A stretch of 64,000 bases of DNA from DATMXT01 sp963662765 (GTDB taxonomy: Bacteria; Bacillota; Clostridia; Oscillospirales; Feifaniaceae), in NCBI GenBank assembly GCA_963662765.2, contig CAXXUP010000006.1:372001-436000 (forward strand). The letters run 5' to 3'. Below are positions 1 to 11,855 of this stretch, piece by piece. Both the position numbers and the translations under genes were made by a program. Position 1 is the first letter of the stretch. Every line of letters begins with the position of its first letter. The notes under the pieces are model-generated. The model saw nothing but the letters and a program-made list of their open reading frames with translations. It searched no databases and had not been told where the DNA came from.

Positions 1-20
1 CGTATTTTTTGAAAAAAAGC

Positions 21-49
21 TTGACATCGCACTCACCCCATGGTATTAT
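21..49 (+). promoter_or_regulatory. rRNA operon promoter
   Basis: A perfect -35 TTGACA (21-26) is followed by 17 bp and a -10 TATTAT (44-49). It lies about 140 bp upstream of the mature 16S end, as expected for a housekeeping sigma-A rrn promoter. Further rrn promoters may lie left of the window. Confidence 0.85.
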
Positions 50-80
50 AAGCGGGTGTCCTGCGAGCAGCGGGCGACTG

Positions 81-104
81 GACCTTGAAAATTAAACAGC
101 ACTA
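81..104 (+). other. 16S precursor processing stem, 5' arm
   Basis: This leader segment is complementary, with two mismatched positions, to 1805-1828 downstream of 16S. The pair would form the long stem enclosing the 16S precursor that RNase III-type enzymes normally cut. Seen directly as inverted complementarity; the processing role is known rrn biology. Confidence 0.8.
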
Positions 105-189
105 AAGCATACTAAAAGCCCTTGGAAATTTCGAGTTTAAAGAAACTCTGGACAAAATTTTTAGAGCTACGAAACAAACGAACTATTAT

Positions 190-1741
<1,552 letters not shown>

Positions 1742-1872
1742 AGACTGTGTTCTGAAATACGAACACATATCTTAGGTCGGTTACAAGGGTTTAAAAAATG
1801 CTTCTAGTGCTGTTTAATTTTGAGGGTCCGCAGGATCTTCAAACCAAAAGAGGTGGGTGTCCACCTGCGAAC

Positions 1873-1948
1873 GGGGGTGTAGCTCAGTTGGGAGAGCACC
1901 TGCTTTGCAAGCAGGGGGTCGACAGTTCGAATCTGTTCATCTCCACCA
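1873..1948 (+). tRNA. tRNA-Ala (TGC)
   Basis: 76-nt cloverleaf in the 16S-23S spacer. The acceptor GGGGGTG pairs with CATCTCC, the anticodon loop is CTTTGCAAG-like with anticodon TGC, the T arm has GTTCGAATC, and CCA is encoded. tRNA-Ala followed by tRNA-Ile here is a common spacer arrangement. Confidence 0.97.
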
Positions 1949-1951
1949 AAT

Positions 1952-2028
<77 letters not shown>

Positions 2029-2030
2029 AA

Positions 2031-2142
2031 TGTACCTTGAAAATTGAATGAAGCGAAAGAGAGAAGAATAAGTAAAGCAAAATGGGTAAGCATCGAAAGA
2101 TGCTATTACAATTTTAGCGAGAAAATTTGATGAACTCACATA
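2031..2142 (+). other. 23S precursor processing stem, 5' arm
   Basis: Segments around 2037-2062 and 2131-2142 are complementary to about 5029-5071 downstream of 23S (for example AACTCACATA against TATGTGAGTT, and TTGAATGAAGCGAA against TTCGCTTCATTCAA). They would form the base-paired stem enclosing the 23S precursor. Confidence 0.75.
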
Positions 2143-2154
2143 ATTTAGAGAACC

Positions 2155-4996
<2,842 letters not shown>

Positions 4997-5085
4997 AGTT
5001 AGCAGAATTACAAAAGTCTGCAACTATTTATGTGAGTTCATTTTTCTCTTCGCTTCATTCAATTTCCAGGGTACATGCCCTGATA

Positions 5086-5202
5086 GTCGGTGTTTATTAC
5101 CGGGAGGTTCCACCCGTTCCCATTCCGAACACGGTAGTTAAGCTCCTTGGTGCCGAAAATACTTGGTGGGTAACTGCCTGGGAAAATAGGTCGATGCCGG
5201 CA
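5086..5202 (+). rRNA. rrf: 5S ribosomal RNA
   Basis: About 117 nt. The conserved core CCGTTCCCATTCCGAACACGG lies near 5113-5133, and the GTCGGTG 5' strand pairs with TGCCGGCAC at the 3' end. It is the last gene of the rRNA operon, with the terminator directly after. Confidence 0.93.
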
Positions 5203-5208
5203 CAGGTA

Positions 5209-5238
5209 AAAAGGGAGGTCATATGACCTCCCTTTTTC
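5209..5238. terminator. rRNA operon terminator, bidirectional
   Basis: Perfect stem AAAAAGGGAGGTCAT / ATGACCTCCCTTTTT with U-tracts on both strands. It ends the rrn operon and can also stop minus-strand transcription arriving from the MATE/VanX-like operon through the repeat array. Confidence 0.92.
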
Positions 5239-5280
5239 ATGTCCTAAATAAGAAAGTCTCTCCATAACGGAGAGGCTTCT

Positions 5281-5624
5281 TCGCAGCCAATGCTGTCTTC
5301 GCAGCCAATGCTGTCTTCGCAGCCAATGCTGTCTTCGCAGCCAATGCTGTCTTCGCAGCCAATGCTGTCTTCGCAGCCAATGCTGTCTTCGCAGCCAATG
5401 CTGTCTTCGCAGCCAATGCTGCCTTCGCAGCCAATGCTGTCTTCGCAGCCAATGCTGTCTTCGCAGCCAATGCTGTCTTCGCACCCAGTGCTGTCTTCGC
5501 AACCAGTGCTGTCTTCTCGTTGACATAGCAGTCTTCATTGCTGGAGCCATCTTCGTTGTCAAAGTTGTCTTTGTTGTCAGTGTTGCCTTGGCAGTCAGTG
5601 CTGTTTTCGCAGTCAGTGCTGTCT
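5281..5624. repeat. 18-bp tandem repeat array, about 19 units
   Basis: Units of 18 bp (consensus TCGCAGCCAATGCTGTCT) run without spacers from 5281. Units 1-11 are nearly identical, with one T-to-C change in the eighth. Units 12-13 differ at one or two sites. About six further units, to 5624, are clearly degenerate and include one of 20 bp. Because 18 is a multiple of three, all frames stay open and give spurious hexapeptide-repeat ORFs, such as a minus-strand 136-codon frame starting at 5647. That frame has no good ribosome site, so I do not call a gene. The array fills the gap between the rrn terminator and the VanX-like stop codon. Confidence 0.9.
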
Positions 5625-5627
5625 GTG

Positions 5628-6251
5628 TTACCGGATGACAAAATCAAAATAGGTGTCGGGGTAGGGATCCTGACCTACATAGAAGTGCCACCACTCGCAT
5701 TCATACGGCCGAAAGCCGCAGGTGAGCATGGCAGAGCGCAGGATCAGACGGTTTTGGGCTTGAAGGGGTGTTAGATCCTTTGCCGTCTCCCAAGAGCGCT
5801 CGTCCATGAAGTCGAAAATGCTGCCCATGTCAAGTTCCTGCAGGGTGGAGGCATCGACAAGCGTCAAATCGACTGAGGCACCCCTCGTGTGGCTGGAGCG
5901 CTCCGCAATGTAGCCTAAGGGGAACAGCTGGCACTTTTCAATGTTCGGATAATGGATTTCCCGCCGCGCTGTATCGGACGTGTCCGCTGCCCATCTAGCA
6001 AAGCAGTCGACGGCCCGCTGGGGTCGGTATGCGTCGTAAAACTTCAGAAGATAGCCTTTCGGTCGCAGGAGGTCTGCGACCTTGCGGCAGTCTTCGGTGC
6101 AAACCGTCGAGGCCACGACATAGGGGCCCTCGTAGCCGGTGGCAGGCTTACCCATAAAGTTATCGGCGCCGGCGTATTTGGCGTCTACAAGGCAGTCCGG
6201 GATGACGTCGTCGATGTAGACAAAGCCTTCCGGCAGTTCGTATGCTTTCAC
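5628..6251 (-). CDS. VanX-like D-alanyl-D-alanine dipeptidase
   Basis: Predicted zinc D-Ala-D-Ala dipeptidase of the VanX/DdpX family (peptidase M15D), 207 aa against about 202 for VanX. From the GTG start at 6251, the zinc and catalytic residues fall as His121 (in SSHTRGASVD), Asp128, Glu186 and His189 (in EWWHF). This matches VanX His116/Asp123/Glu181/His184 in order and exact spacing. The start is GTG because AAGGAGGA (6258-6265) sits 6 nt upstream and the codon overlaps the MATE stop as GTGA, so translation is probably coupled. No VanH, VanA, VanS or VanR neighbours are present, so a role in peptidoglycan dipeptide recycling is as likely as glycopeptide resistance. No signal peptide is seen, so it is probably cytoplasmic. 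Confidence 0.88.
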   Translation of the reverse strand: MKAYELPEGFVYIDDVIPDCLVDAKYAGADNFMGKPATGYEGPYVVASTVCTEDCRKVADLLRPKGYLLKFYDAYRPQRAVDCFARWAADTSDTARREIHYPNIEKCQLFPLGYIAERSSHTRGASVDLTLVDASTLQELDMGSIFDFMDERSWETAKDLTPLQAQNRLILRSAMLTCGFRPYECEWWHFYVGQDPYPDTYFDFVIR

Positions 6252-7618
6252 AGTACTTCCTCCTTGACAATGCGGTGAATCCATTTGCCGCCTTTTAAGT
6301 GGGTCATGCCGATGGCGAATTTCAGGACGTTTTCGCTCTGCGCCAAGAGCCCGACGCCGATAGCCCCAAGCCCCCAGACAAACGAGCCCAAAAACGCGAG
6401 CGGAATGGCGACGAACCACATGGAAAACATCTCGGCCTTGAGGGCAAACGTCGCGTCGCCGGCCCCGCGGAACACGCCGACGATGAGCATGGTGCCGGTC
6501 GTTGAAATGGCCGTGAAAGCGCCCGCCACGCGCAGCAGGGTCACAGCTGTTGCCGCTGTCGCAGGCGTGATGTTGAAAAACCCGACAACGCTCCTAGCGG
6601 CAAACGCGATGATGCCGCCGGTACAAAGGCCGAGGAGAAACGAAGTGATCGTGATGCGCCGGGCGTAGTCGCGGGCCTTCTCTTCATCGCCGGAGCCGAC
6701 CAGATTGCCGACGATGACTAAGGCCGCGCCCGACACGCCGAAACTGAGTACAAACAGCATGTCGCAGACGGTCTGGGTGATCTGGGACGCCGCGAGGGCG
6801 CCGGTTCCGATGTTGCCGTAGGCGATGGTGTACATCCAAGTGCCAAGGGCATAGAGCGCCTCATTTGCGATAACGGGGGCAGATTTGCAGGCGACCGTGA
6901 GGAAAAACGCAAAATCAAAGTCAAAAAATTCGCGTATTGCCCCGCGCAGCGGGAAATTCTTTACCAACATGAGCGAGGCCGTGGCCACAACTTCAAATAC
7001 ACGGGCGATCACCGTCGCGATGGCAGCACCTCGAACCCCCATCACAGGAAATCCCAGTTTGCCGAAAATGAGCACATAGTTGAGTACACCGTTGCAGATA
7101 ATAGCAAAAAGGCTGACAATCATCGGAGCTTTGGCATTTCCGATGCAGCGCAGCATATTGTTGAGAAGGACCGTCACGCCGTTGAAAAGATAGCTTAAGC
7201 AGACGATGGTCAGATACTCACGTCCGAGCGCAATGACAGCGGCGTCATCCGAAAAAATCGAGAGGGTCTGCGCCGGGAAAAAAAGTCCCGCTGCTGTAAA
7301 AACAGTTCCGAATAAGGCGATGCCGCAAAGCCCGATGCCCACCACCCGACGAATCCCGGCGTAGTCGCCCCGGCCCCAGAACTGGGCCATGAACACACTG
7401 CAGCCGGCCGCAACACCGGCGGCCGTCAGATGGAACAAAAAATAGAGCTTGTTGGCGACGCCCACCGCAGCAAGCTCGTTTTCGCCCACTCGCCCAATCA
7501 TCAGGGTGTCGAGCATGTTGAGCGACGACACTAAAAAAAACTGGATGATGATGGGCAGGGCCAGCGTGAAGAGCACCTTGACGTACTCGCGGTCAAATAC
7601 CGCTTTGTGCTCAGTCAT
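6248..7618 (-). CDS. MATE family multidrug/cation antiporter
   Basis: 456-aa polytopic membrane protein of the MATE (multidrug and toxic compound extrusion) superfamily. The N-terminus shows the typical LALPIIIQFFLVSSLNMLDTLMIG first helix, and the length suits 12 transmembrane helices in two repeats. Such carriers export cationic drugs or metabolites using Na+ or H+. The ATG at 7618 has no convincing ribosome site of its own. It overlaps the stop of a short upstream leader ORF (7611-7691) that does have one, suggesting coupled translation. Its stop overlaps the start of the VanX-like gene, so the two are one operon. Substrate unknown. Confidence 0.9.
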   Translation of the reverse strand: MTEHKAVFDREYVKVLFTLALPIIIQFFLVSSLNMLDTLMIGRVGENELAAVGVANKLYFLFHLTAAGVAAGCSVFMAQFWGRGDYAGIRRVVGIGLCGIALFGTVFTAAGLFFPAQTLSIFSDDAAVIALGREYLTIVCLSYLFNGVTVLLNNMLRCIGNAKAPMIVSLFAIICNGVLNYVLIFGKLGFPVMGVRGAAIATVIARVFEVVATASLMLVKNFPLRGAIREFFDFDFAFFLTVACKSAPVIANEALYALGTWMYTIAYGNIGTGALAASQITQTVCDMLFVLSFGVSGAALVIVGNLVGSGDEEKARDYARRITITSFLLGLCTGGIIAFAARSVVGFFNITPATAATAVTLLRVAGAFTAISTTGTMLIVGVFRGAGDATFALKAEMFSMWFVAIPLAFLGSFVWGLGAIGVGLLAQSENVLKFAIGMTHLKGGKWIHRIVKEEVL

Positions 7619-7691
7619 ATATGTAGGGTGCGGCGCCGAAGGCGGCAGGGAACAGCCTTGACCCGGTGAATTCCAAAAATTTGTTTTTCAA
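7611..7691 (-). CDS. 26-codon leader ORF before MATE gene
   Basis: Short ORF starting with TTG at 7691. GGAGG (7699-7703) sits 7 nt upstream, and the ORF ends with a TGA (7613-7611) inside the first codons of the MATE gene (ATGACTGAG). The peptide begins LKNKFLEFTG and ends APYIYD. I do not recognise the peptide. Its ribosome site is the best in front of the MATE gene, so it may serve translational coupling or attenuation. The evidence is architecture only; conservation is untested. Confidence 0.5.
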   Translation of the reverse strand: MKNKFLEFTGSRLFPAAFGAAPYIYD

Positions 7692-7718
7692 GTAAAAACC
7701 TCCAGACTTTCGAGAGCC

Positions 7719-7726
7719 AGTATATC
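7719..7726 (-). promoter_or_regulatory. Promoter of MATE/VanX-like operon (extended -10)
   Basis: On the minus strand TGA-TATACT forms an extended -10 (TATACT at 7724-7719 with TG one base upstream). It is about 16 bp before the GGAGG of the leader ORF. The -35 region (TTTCAT) is weak, as is usual for extended -10 promoters. Confidence 0.5.
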
Positions 7727-7830
7727 ATAGGAGCGCGGCTGATGAAAAGAGCAATTGACAGAATTGTAAAAAATCAGGGACGATAAAATGCTGCTTTTCA
7801 TCGAAAACTATCCTACGGGAGGTGAATTAT

Positions 7831-8517
7831 ATGGAGGCAAAATTTATTCAAATCATTGCCTGCATTGTGGCGGCAAGCTCGGTTGGGGCTTACTCGCCCA
7901 TGGCACTGCCGCATCATAACCGCGGCGCTCCGGACGATGCAGCAGCGATTACCGCAGTCGCTCCGGCCGAGGAGCGGCCGGAGGAGAACACCTCGCAGAA
8001 CATCGAGCGAGTGGATGGAGCGGAAACTCCGCAGCCTACGGACGACGTTCCCACTGTGGCGCTTCCGCTTGAGCTGGGGCGCAGCACGACCGGCATATTC
8101 GATTACAGCCGTAATCGGATGAGCAATATTAAACTCGCATGTCGGAAAATTAATGGTGCGGTTGTGCAGCCGGGGGCAGAATTTTCCTTCAATAAGACGG
8201 TTGGACCCAGGACCCCGAAAAGAGGATATAAGGAGGCCATCATCTTCATCGGCAAGGAAAAAGTAAAAGCTTACGGCGGCGGTATATGCCAGCTCTCCAC
8301 GACCATTTATCAGGTGGCGCTTGCAGCCGGGATGAAAATCACCGAGCGGCACGAGCACAGCTTGCCGGTCGACTACGCAAAGGCCGGCATGGACGCGACC
8401 GTCTATTACGGCTCGCTCGATTTCCGCTTTGTCAACACCTCGCCGTGGCCGGTGCAGCTCTCCACGCTGCTCGACGGCAGCGGGTTGTCGGTAGCCCTCA
8501 CGGCGATAGAAATTTAA
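7831..8517 (+). CDS. VanW-like domain protein
   Basis: 228 aa. An N-terminal hydrophobic stretch (about residues 5-24, FIQIIACIVAASSVGAYSP) looks like a signal peptide or anchor. A low-complexity Glu/Ala/Pro linker (about 30-75) leads into a VanW-like domain (about 85-200) with GRSTTGIFDYSRNRMSNI, PGAEFSFNKTVGPRT and GGGICQLSTTIYQVAL. VanW-like proteins are cell-envelope proteins of unknown biochemical function, named after an accessory gene of vanB clusters. The ATG at 7831 is chosen because GGGAGGTG (7818-7824) precedes it by 6 nt; an upstream in-frame GTG lies inside that site. It is divergent from the MATE/VanX-like operon, which may hint at a shared envelope theme. Confidence 0.88.
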   Translation: MEAKFIQIIACIVAASSVGAYSPMALPHHNRGAPDDAAAITAVAPAEERPEENTSQNIERVDGAETPQPTDDVPTVALPLELGRSTTGIFDYSRNRMSNIKLACRKINGAVVQPGAEFSFNKTVGPRTPKRGYKEAIIFIGKEKVKAYGGGICQLSTTIYQVALAAGMKITERHEHSLPVDYAKAGMDATVYYGSLDFRFVNTSPWPVQLSTLLDGSGLSVALTAIEI

Positions 8518-8601
8518 GTTGAAATATCGCCGTCCTTCCTGTATAATGTAAATGTAGTAAGGGCGTCCATCAGATTGAATGATGAATGGGAGGAATGTGC
8601 G

Positions 8602-9018
8602 ATGGTTAAGTTGATCGTCGGTAAGAAGGGCTCGGGCAAGACCAAGATGCTCGTCGACATGGTGAATGAGGCTGCCAAGAACAGCAAGGGCAATGTCGTA
8701 TGTATCGAAAAAGGCAACTCGCTGACCTTTGATCTCAAACCGGAGGTCAGACTGATCAGGGCCGATGAATACGATGTCATGGATTATAACCGGTTTTTCG
8801 GATTTTTGGCCGGCATCATGGCGGCGGACTACGATTGCACCGAGATTTTTATAGATTCGATCACCAAGCTCTGCGGACACGATCCGTCGGAGATGGAGGC
8901 CTTCTTCAAAGCGGTCGGGGAGCTGACCGATCGGCACACTGCGACTGTTTTTGCCACCATTTCGGCTACGCTCGAAGAGATTCCTGCCACACTGCACACC
9001 TATATCGTCAACATGTAA
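8602..9018 (+). CDS. Small P-loop ATP-binding protein
   Basis: 138 aa with a Walker A motif at the very N-terminus (GKKGSGKTK, residues 7-15) and a possible Walker B-like hydrophobic strand ending in Asp (CTEIFIDSIT, near residue 85-95). The fold is probably a compact P-loop NTPase, but no partner domain is present and no specific function can be assigned. The ATG at 8602 follows GGGAGGA with 7 nt spacing. It is 84 bp after the VanW-like gene, perhaps co-transcribed, and ends before a strong terminator hairpin. Confidence 0.8.
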   Translation: MVKLIVGKKGSGKTKMLVDMVNEAAKNSKGNVVCIEKGNSLTFDLKPEVRLIRADEYDVMDYNRFFGFLAGIMAADYDCTEIFIDSITKLCGHDPSEMEAFFKAVGELTDRHTATVFATISATLEEIPATLHTYIVNM

Positions 9019-9034
9019 TCTCCCAAATTCACGA

Positions 9035-9063
9035 AAAGGCCGCCCCGTATGGGGCGGCCTTTA
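9035..9063 (+). terminator. Terminator with GGCCGCCCC stem
   Basis: Stem AAAGGCCGCCCC / GGGGCGGCCTTT around GTAT, 17 bp after the P-loop gene stop. Very similar stems recur at 9264-9295 and 10266-10299. Confidence 0.75.
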
Positions 9064-9295
9064 GGCTGTCAAAAAAATCGTCTTTTGGCAGCCTGATTTT
9101 CGTAGGCCTTTCGGAGGGCCTACGAAAATGTGATTTAAATCCTTATTTTTGAAATGCTTTTCAAAAATAAGGCAAATCAAATGCCGCACGCGAGCGCGAA
9201 TTCATATCAAACGGTAAGGACACCGCTAAACTGTCGAAAAACCTATGGATTTTTCGACACTCTGAAGGCCGCCCCATATGGAGCGGCCTTCTTTT
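9064..9295. repeat. Cluster of hairpins, probable dispersed repeat
   Basis: Four further inverted repeats follow the terminator with hardly any gap. An imperfect GGCTG..CAGCC stem is at 9064-9092. A 13-bp perfect stem ATTTTCGTAGGCC is at 9095-9129. A 14-bp perfect stem CCTTATTTTTGAAA is near 9140-9172. A 10-bp stem TGTCGAAAAA lies around 9233-9261. A second copy of the GGCCGCCCC hairpin ends the cluster at 9264-9295. No gene is supported here. It resembles a degraded intergenic repeat unit rather than an operon end. Confidence 0.65.
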
Positions 9296-9329
9296 CGTGG
9301 AAAAACGAATATCTGCGAAATGATTCCGA

Positions 9330-10034
9330 TTATCTGCCGCAATAGCAGTCAGGGACTTTTTCGTTCAGTTCTTTTTTTACGTCCCTCCAATAGGGCATAT
9401 GGCGGTCCAAAAACGCGGTGAACTTCGGGCCGTGATCCCGATACTTCAAGTGGGACAGTTCGTGTAAAAGGATATATTCGAGACATATATACGGCTTTTT
9501 TGCAAGCTGGAGACTGAGCCAGATTTTTTTACTTTTTGGATTGCATGTCCCCCAGCGGGTCGTCATATTTTTTGTCTGCCAACTGGTGCAGGAAAGCTCT
9601 GTAATCTGTTCCCATTTTGGCAGATATTTCAGTGTTTCCGCTTTGAGCTGCGACCGGTACCACTCGTTGACATAGGCGGCGCGCTGCGCCGCGGTGCTTT
9701 TTTCCCGGACGGTCAAAATCGCCTTGTCCCCCATGAGCGTCAGATCATTTCGCCGGTTGCTGTATTCGACCTGTAAAAAATACCGATTTCCCCAGACATA
9801 TAAAGTTTCGCCCGACACAAATTGCTGCGTACGGCGCGGCTGATTTTCAATGCGGCTTTTTTGTTTTTTGATCCAACCGAGCTTTGACGAAACGAACAGG
9901 GCAATTTGGTCGTCGGGGAGCCTTAAAGGCGCGGATACCCGCACGCTGCCGTCCGGGGGCAAAACGTACAGATGCATATTTTTAATTTTCTTTCGCTCAA
10001 CTTCAACCGAAATGCCCGATATGGTGACCTGCAT
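9330..10034 (-). CDS. YgjP-like M48-type metallopeptidase
   Basis: 234 aa of the YgjP/DUF45 family (COG1451), predicted zinc metalloproteases. The HExxH signature is seen as HELSH at residues 191-195. It is followed by KYRDHGPKF, which carries the third conserved His. The upstream WGTCNPKSKKIWLSLQLAKKP segment (about 160-180) is the typical family core. No signal peptide is visible, so it is probably cytoplasmic; the physiological substrate of the family is not established. The ribosome site before the ATG (AAGAGG) is weak. The gene stands alone and converges with the 8602-9018 gene across the hairpin cluster. Confidence 0.87.
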   Translation of the reverse strand: MQVTISGISVEVERKKIKNMHLYVLPPDGSVRVSAPLRLPDDQIALFVSSKLGWIKKQKSRIENQPRRTQQFVSGETLYVWGNRYFLQVEYSNRRNDLTLMGDKAILTVREKSTAAQRAAYVNEWYRSQLKAETLKYLPKWEQITELSCTSWQTKNMTTRWGTCNPKSKKIWLSLQLAKKPYICLEYILLHELSHLKYRDHGPKFTAFLDRHMPYWRDVKKELNEKVPDCYCGR

Positions 10035-10265
10035 GAGGATGCCTCTTGTTTCGTAATAATTTGTGAAAAGGTCATGCGTATGCGGTCCTGGCCGGAAGAT
10101 TCGTAAAAATCTCTCGAAAGGCCATTAAAAACGCATATGTCGACCTCATACGTCACACTCATTTTATATCGCGAAGAAAATAAAATCAATCTGCGATACC
10201 GCTTTTGCGTCCCGAATGCTGTTTTTCTGATGTACCCTGTCAACAGACAAGCTCCGAAGATCGCA

Positions 10266-10299
10266 AAGAAGACCGCCCCCATACGGGGTGGCCTTCTTT
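10266..10299. terminator. GGCCGCCCC-type hairpin, third copy
   Basis: Imperfect stem AAGAAGACCGCCCCC / CGGGGTGGCCTTCTTT around ATA, related to the hairpins at 9035 and 9264. It lies 230 bp upstream of the YgjP-like gene and about 110 bp before the citrate operon promoter, so it could insulate the operon. Confidence 0.5.
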
Positions 10300-10407
10300 A
10301 ATTTATATAAATATAAGAATGACAAAACAAAAGTGCATAAAAAATCAAGAGCAGGCACGTATTTGTTGGGGAAAAGCACAAAACTCGAAAATTTTTAGGG
10401 AATTATC

Positions 10408-10437
10408 TTGACAGCCGGCATTCTGATATTGTATTAT
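10408..10437 (+). promoter_or_regulatory. Promoter of citrate/2-oxoglutarate operon
   Basis: -35 TTGACA (10408-10413), 18 bp spacer, -10 TATTAT (10432-10437), about 50 bp before the first ATG. The -10 lies inside a long palindrome (10425-10458). Confidence 0.75.
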
Positions 10438-10458
10438 TGTATACAACAATACAATATC
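10425..10458. promoter_or_regulatory. 34-bp palindromic operator over -10 and start
   Basis: Near-perfect 34-bp dyad with 16 of 17 positions symmetric, centred on TTGTATACAA and flanked by GATATTGTAT / ATACAATATC. It covers the -10 and the likely transcription start, so a bound protein would repress. The core resembles GntR-family sites, but no such regulator is encoded nearby. Confidence 0.7.
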
Positions 10459-10487
10459 GAGCGGAATACATATTTGGAGGTTGCAAT

Positions 10488-11855
10488 ATGACGGAACTCT
10501 CAGCGAGGAAAAACCTGCTCATCGAGACCGGACGCCAGCCGGTGGGCGCCGACGGCCCCAATTACTACAGGGCGATCTTCCCCTATACCGAGGTGCCGCG
10601 GTGTACATTCGATGCCGTCATGGTCCCGATGCAGCCACCAAGCGAGATCTTCATCACCGACACGACGTTTCGGGACGGGCAGCAAAGCCGTGCGCCCTAC
10701 TCGGTGGAGCAGATTGTGGCGCTTTTTAAGCTGATGAGCCGCCTTGGCGGGCCAAAGGGAATCATAAGGCAGTCGGAGTTTTTCCTCTACAGCGCGAGAG
10801 ACCGCGAGGCGCTGGAGAAGTGCCGGGACTTAGGGCTCCCGTTCCCCGAGATCACAGGCTGGATCAGAGCCACGAAGGGCGACTTTGAACTGGCAAAACA
10901 AATGGGGCTTAAGGAGTGCGGCATACTCGTCAGCTGCTCCGACTACCATATTTTCAAAAAGCTCAAGAAGACGAGGGGCCAGGCCATGCATGACTACCTC
11001 GAGGTCGTGCGCAGTGCACTTGACCTTGGCATGAAGCCCCGCTGCCACTTTGAGGACATCACGAGGGCCGACTTCCACGGTTTTGTCATCCCCTTTGCGC
11101 AGGAGCTGCAAAAGCTGTCTGAAGAGAGCGGAATCGGGGTTAAGATCAGGGCCTGCGACACCTTGGGCTACGGTGTGCCCTACGCCGGGGCGGCGCTGCC
11201 CCGCAGTGTGCCAGGCCTTATCGGGGGCCTTTGCAGCTGCGCCGGATTTACAGCCGACAGGCTCGAGTGGCACGGGCACAATGATTTCCACAAGGCGGTC
11301 GTAAACTCCACCACGGCATGGCTCTACGGGGCAGCCTCCGTCAACTGCTCGCTTCTCGGGATCGGCGAGCGCACCGGAAATACGCCGCTCGAAGCCATGG
11401 TCATGGAGTACGCGCAGCTGCGCGGCACTTTGGACGGAATGGATACGATCGCCATCACCGACATTGCCGAGTACTATATAACGGAGCTTGGCTACACGGT
11501 GCCGGCCTCCACCCCCTTCATCGGCAGCGCCTTCAATACGACGTCGGCCGGCATCCACGCCGATGGGCTCTTAAAAGACGAGGAGATTTACAACATCTTT
11601 GACACGGGTGCCCTGCTCAAATGCCCGCCCAGCGTCTCCATCAACAGCACGTCGGGGCTTGCGGGCATCGCCGTCTGGCTTGCCCGGCATTTAGGGCAAG
11701 AGCCCGGCAGCGTCGACAAGAACGATGCTGTCGTGCGGGAGATCAAGACATGGGTCGACGCCCAGTACGAGGCCGGCCGGGTGACGACGATCAGCGTAGG
11801 CGAACTTGCCGCCGTCTATGATAAAATTCGCATGGGCGAGAGGAGAGGGGCATAA
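10488..11855 (+). CDS. Re-citrate synthase-like (DRE-TIM family)
   Basis: 455-aa member of the HMGL/DRE-TIM metallolyase family that includes isopropylmalate, homocitrate and Re-citrate synthases. The signature DTTFRDGQQ starts at residue 58, and the metal-binding HxH is His262/His264 in WHGHNDFHK. It is followed directly by aconitase and isocitrate dehydrogenase. The best reading is therefore Re-citrate synthase (acetyl-CoA + oxaloacetate to citrate), the enzyme known from Clostridium kluyveri, feeding glutamate synthesis. A homocitrate or isopropylmalate synthase is less likely from context, though the sequence alone cannot exclude it. The ATG at 10488 follows GGAGG by 7 nt. The TAA stop overlaps the aconitase start by one base (TAATG). 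Confidence 0.85.
   Translation: MTELSARKNLLIETGRQPVGADGPNYYRAIFPYTEVPRCTFDAVMVPMQPPSEIFITDTTFRDGQQSRAPYSVEQIVALFKLMSRLGGPKGIIRQSEFFLYSARDREALEKCRDLGLPFPEITGWIRATKGDFELAKQMGLKECGILVSCSDYHIFKKLKKTRGQAMHDYLEVVRSALDLGMKPRCHFEDITRADFHGFVIPFAQELQKLSEESGIGVKIRACDTLGYGVPYAGAALPRSVPGLIGGLCSCAGFTADRLEWHGHNDFHKAVVNSTTAWLYGAASVNCSLLGIGERTGNTPLEAMVMEYAQLRGTLDGMDTIAITDIAEYYITELGYTVPASTPFIGSAFNTTSAGIHADGLLKDEEIYNIFDTGALLKCPPSVSINSTSGLAGIAVWLARHLGQEPGSVDKNDAVVREIKTWVDAQYEAGRVTTISVGELAAVYDKIRMGERRGA

Noticed and set aside
5237..5647. Minus-strand 136-codon ORF and other hexapeptide-repeat ORFs over the 18-bp array
   Set aside because: All frames are open only because the unit is a multiple of three. There is no convincing ribosome site, and the reading is pure repeat.
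7813..8997. 394-codon minus-strand ORF opposite the VanW-like and P-loop genes
   Set aside because: The plus-strand genes have clear domain motifs and ribosome sites; the antisense frame has neither.
10437..10487. Earlier start (10437) for the citrate synthase-like gene
   Set aside because: It falls within the promoter palindrome. The ATG at 10488 has GGAGG at correct spacing.
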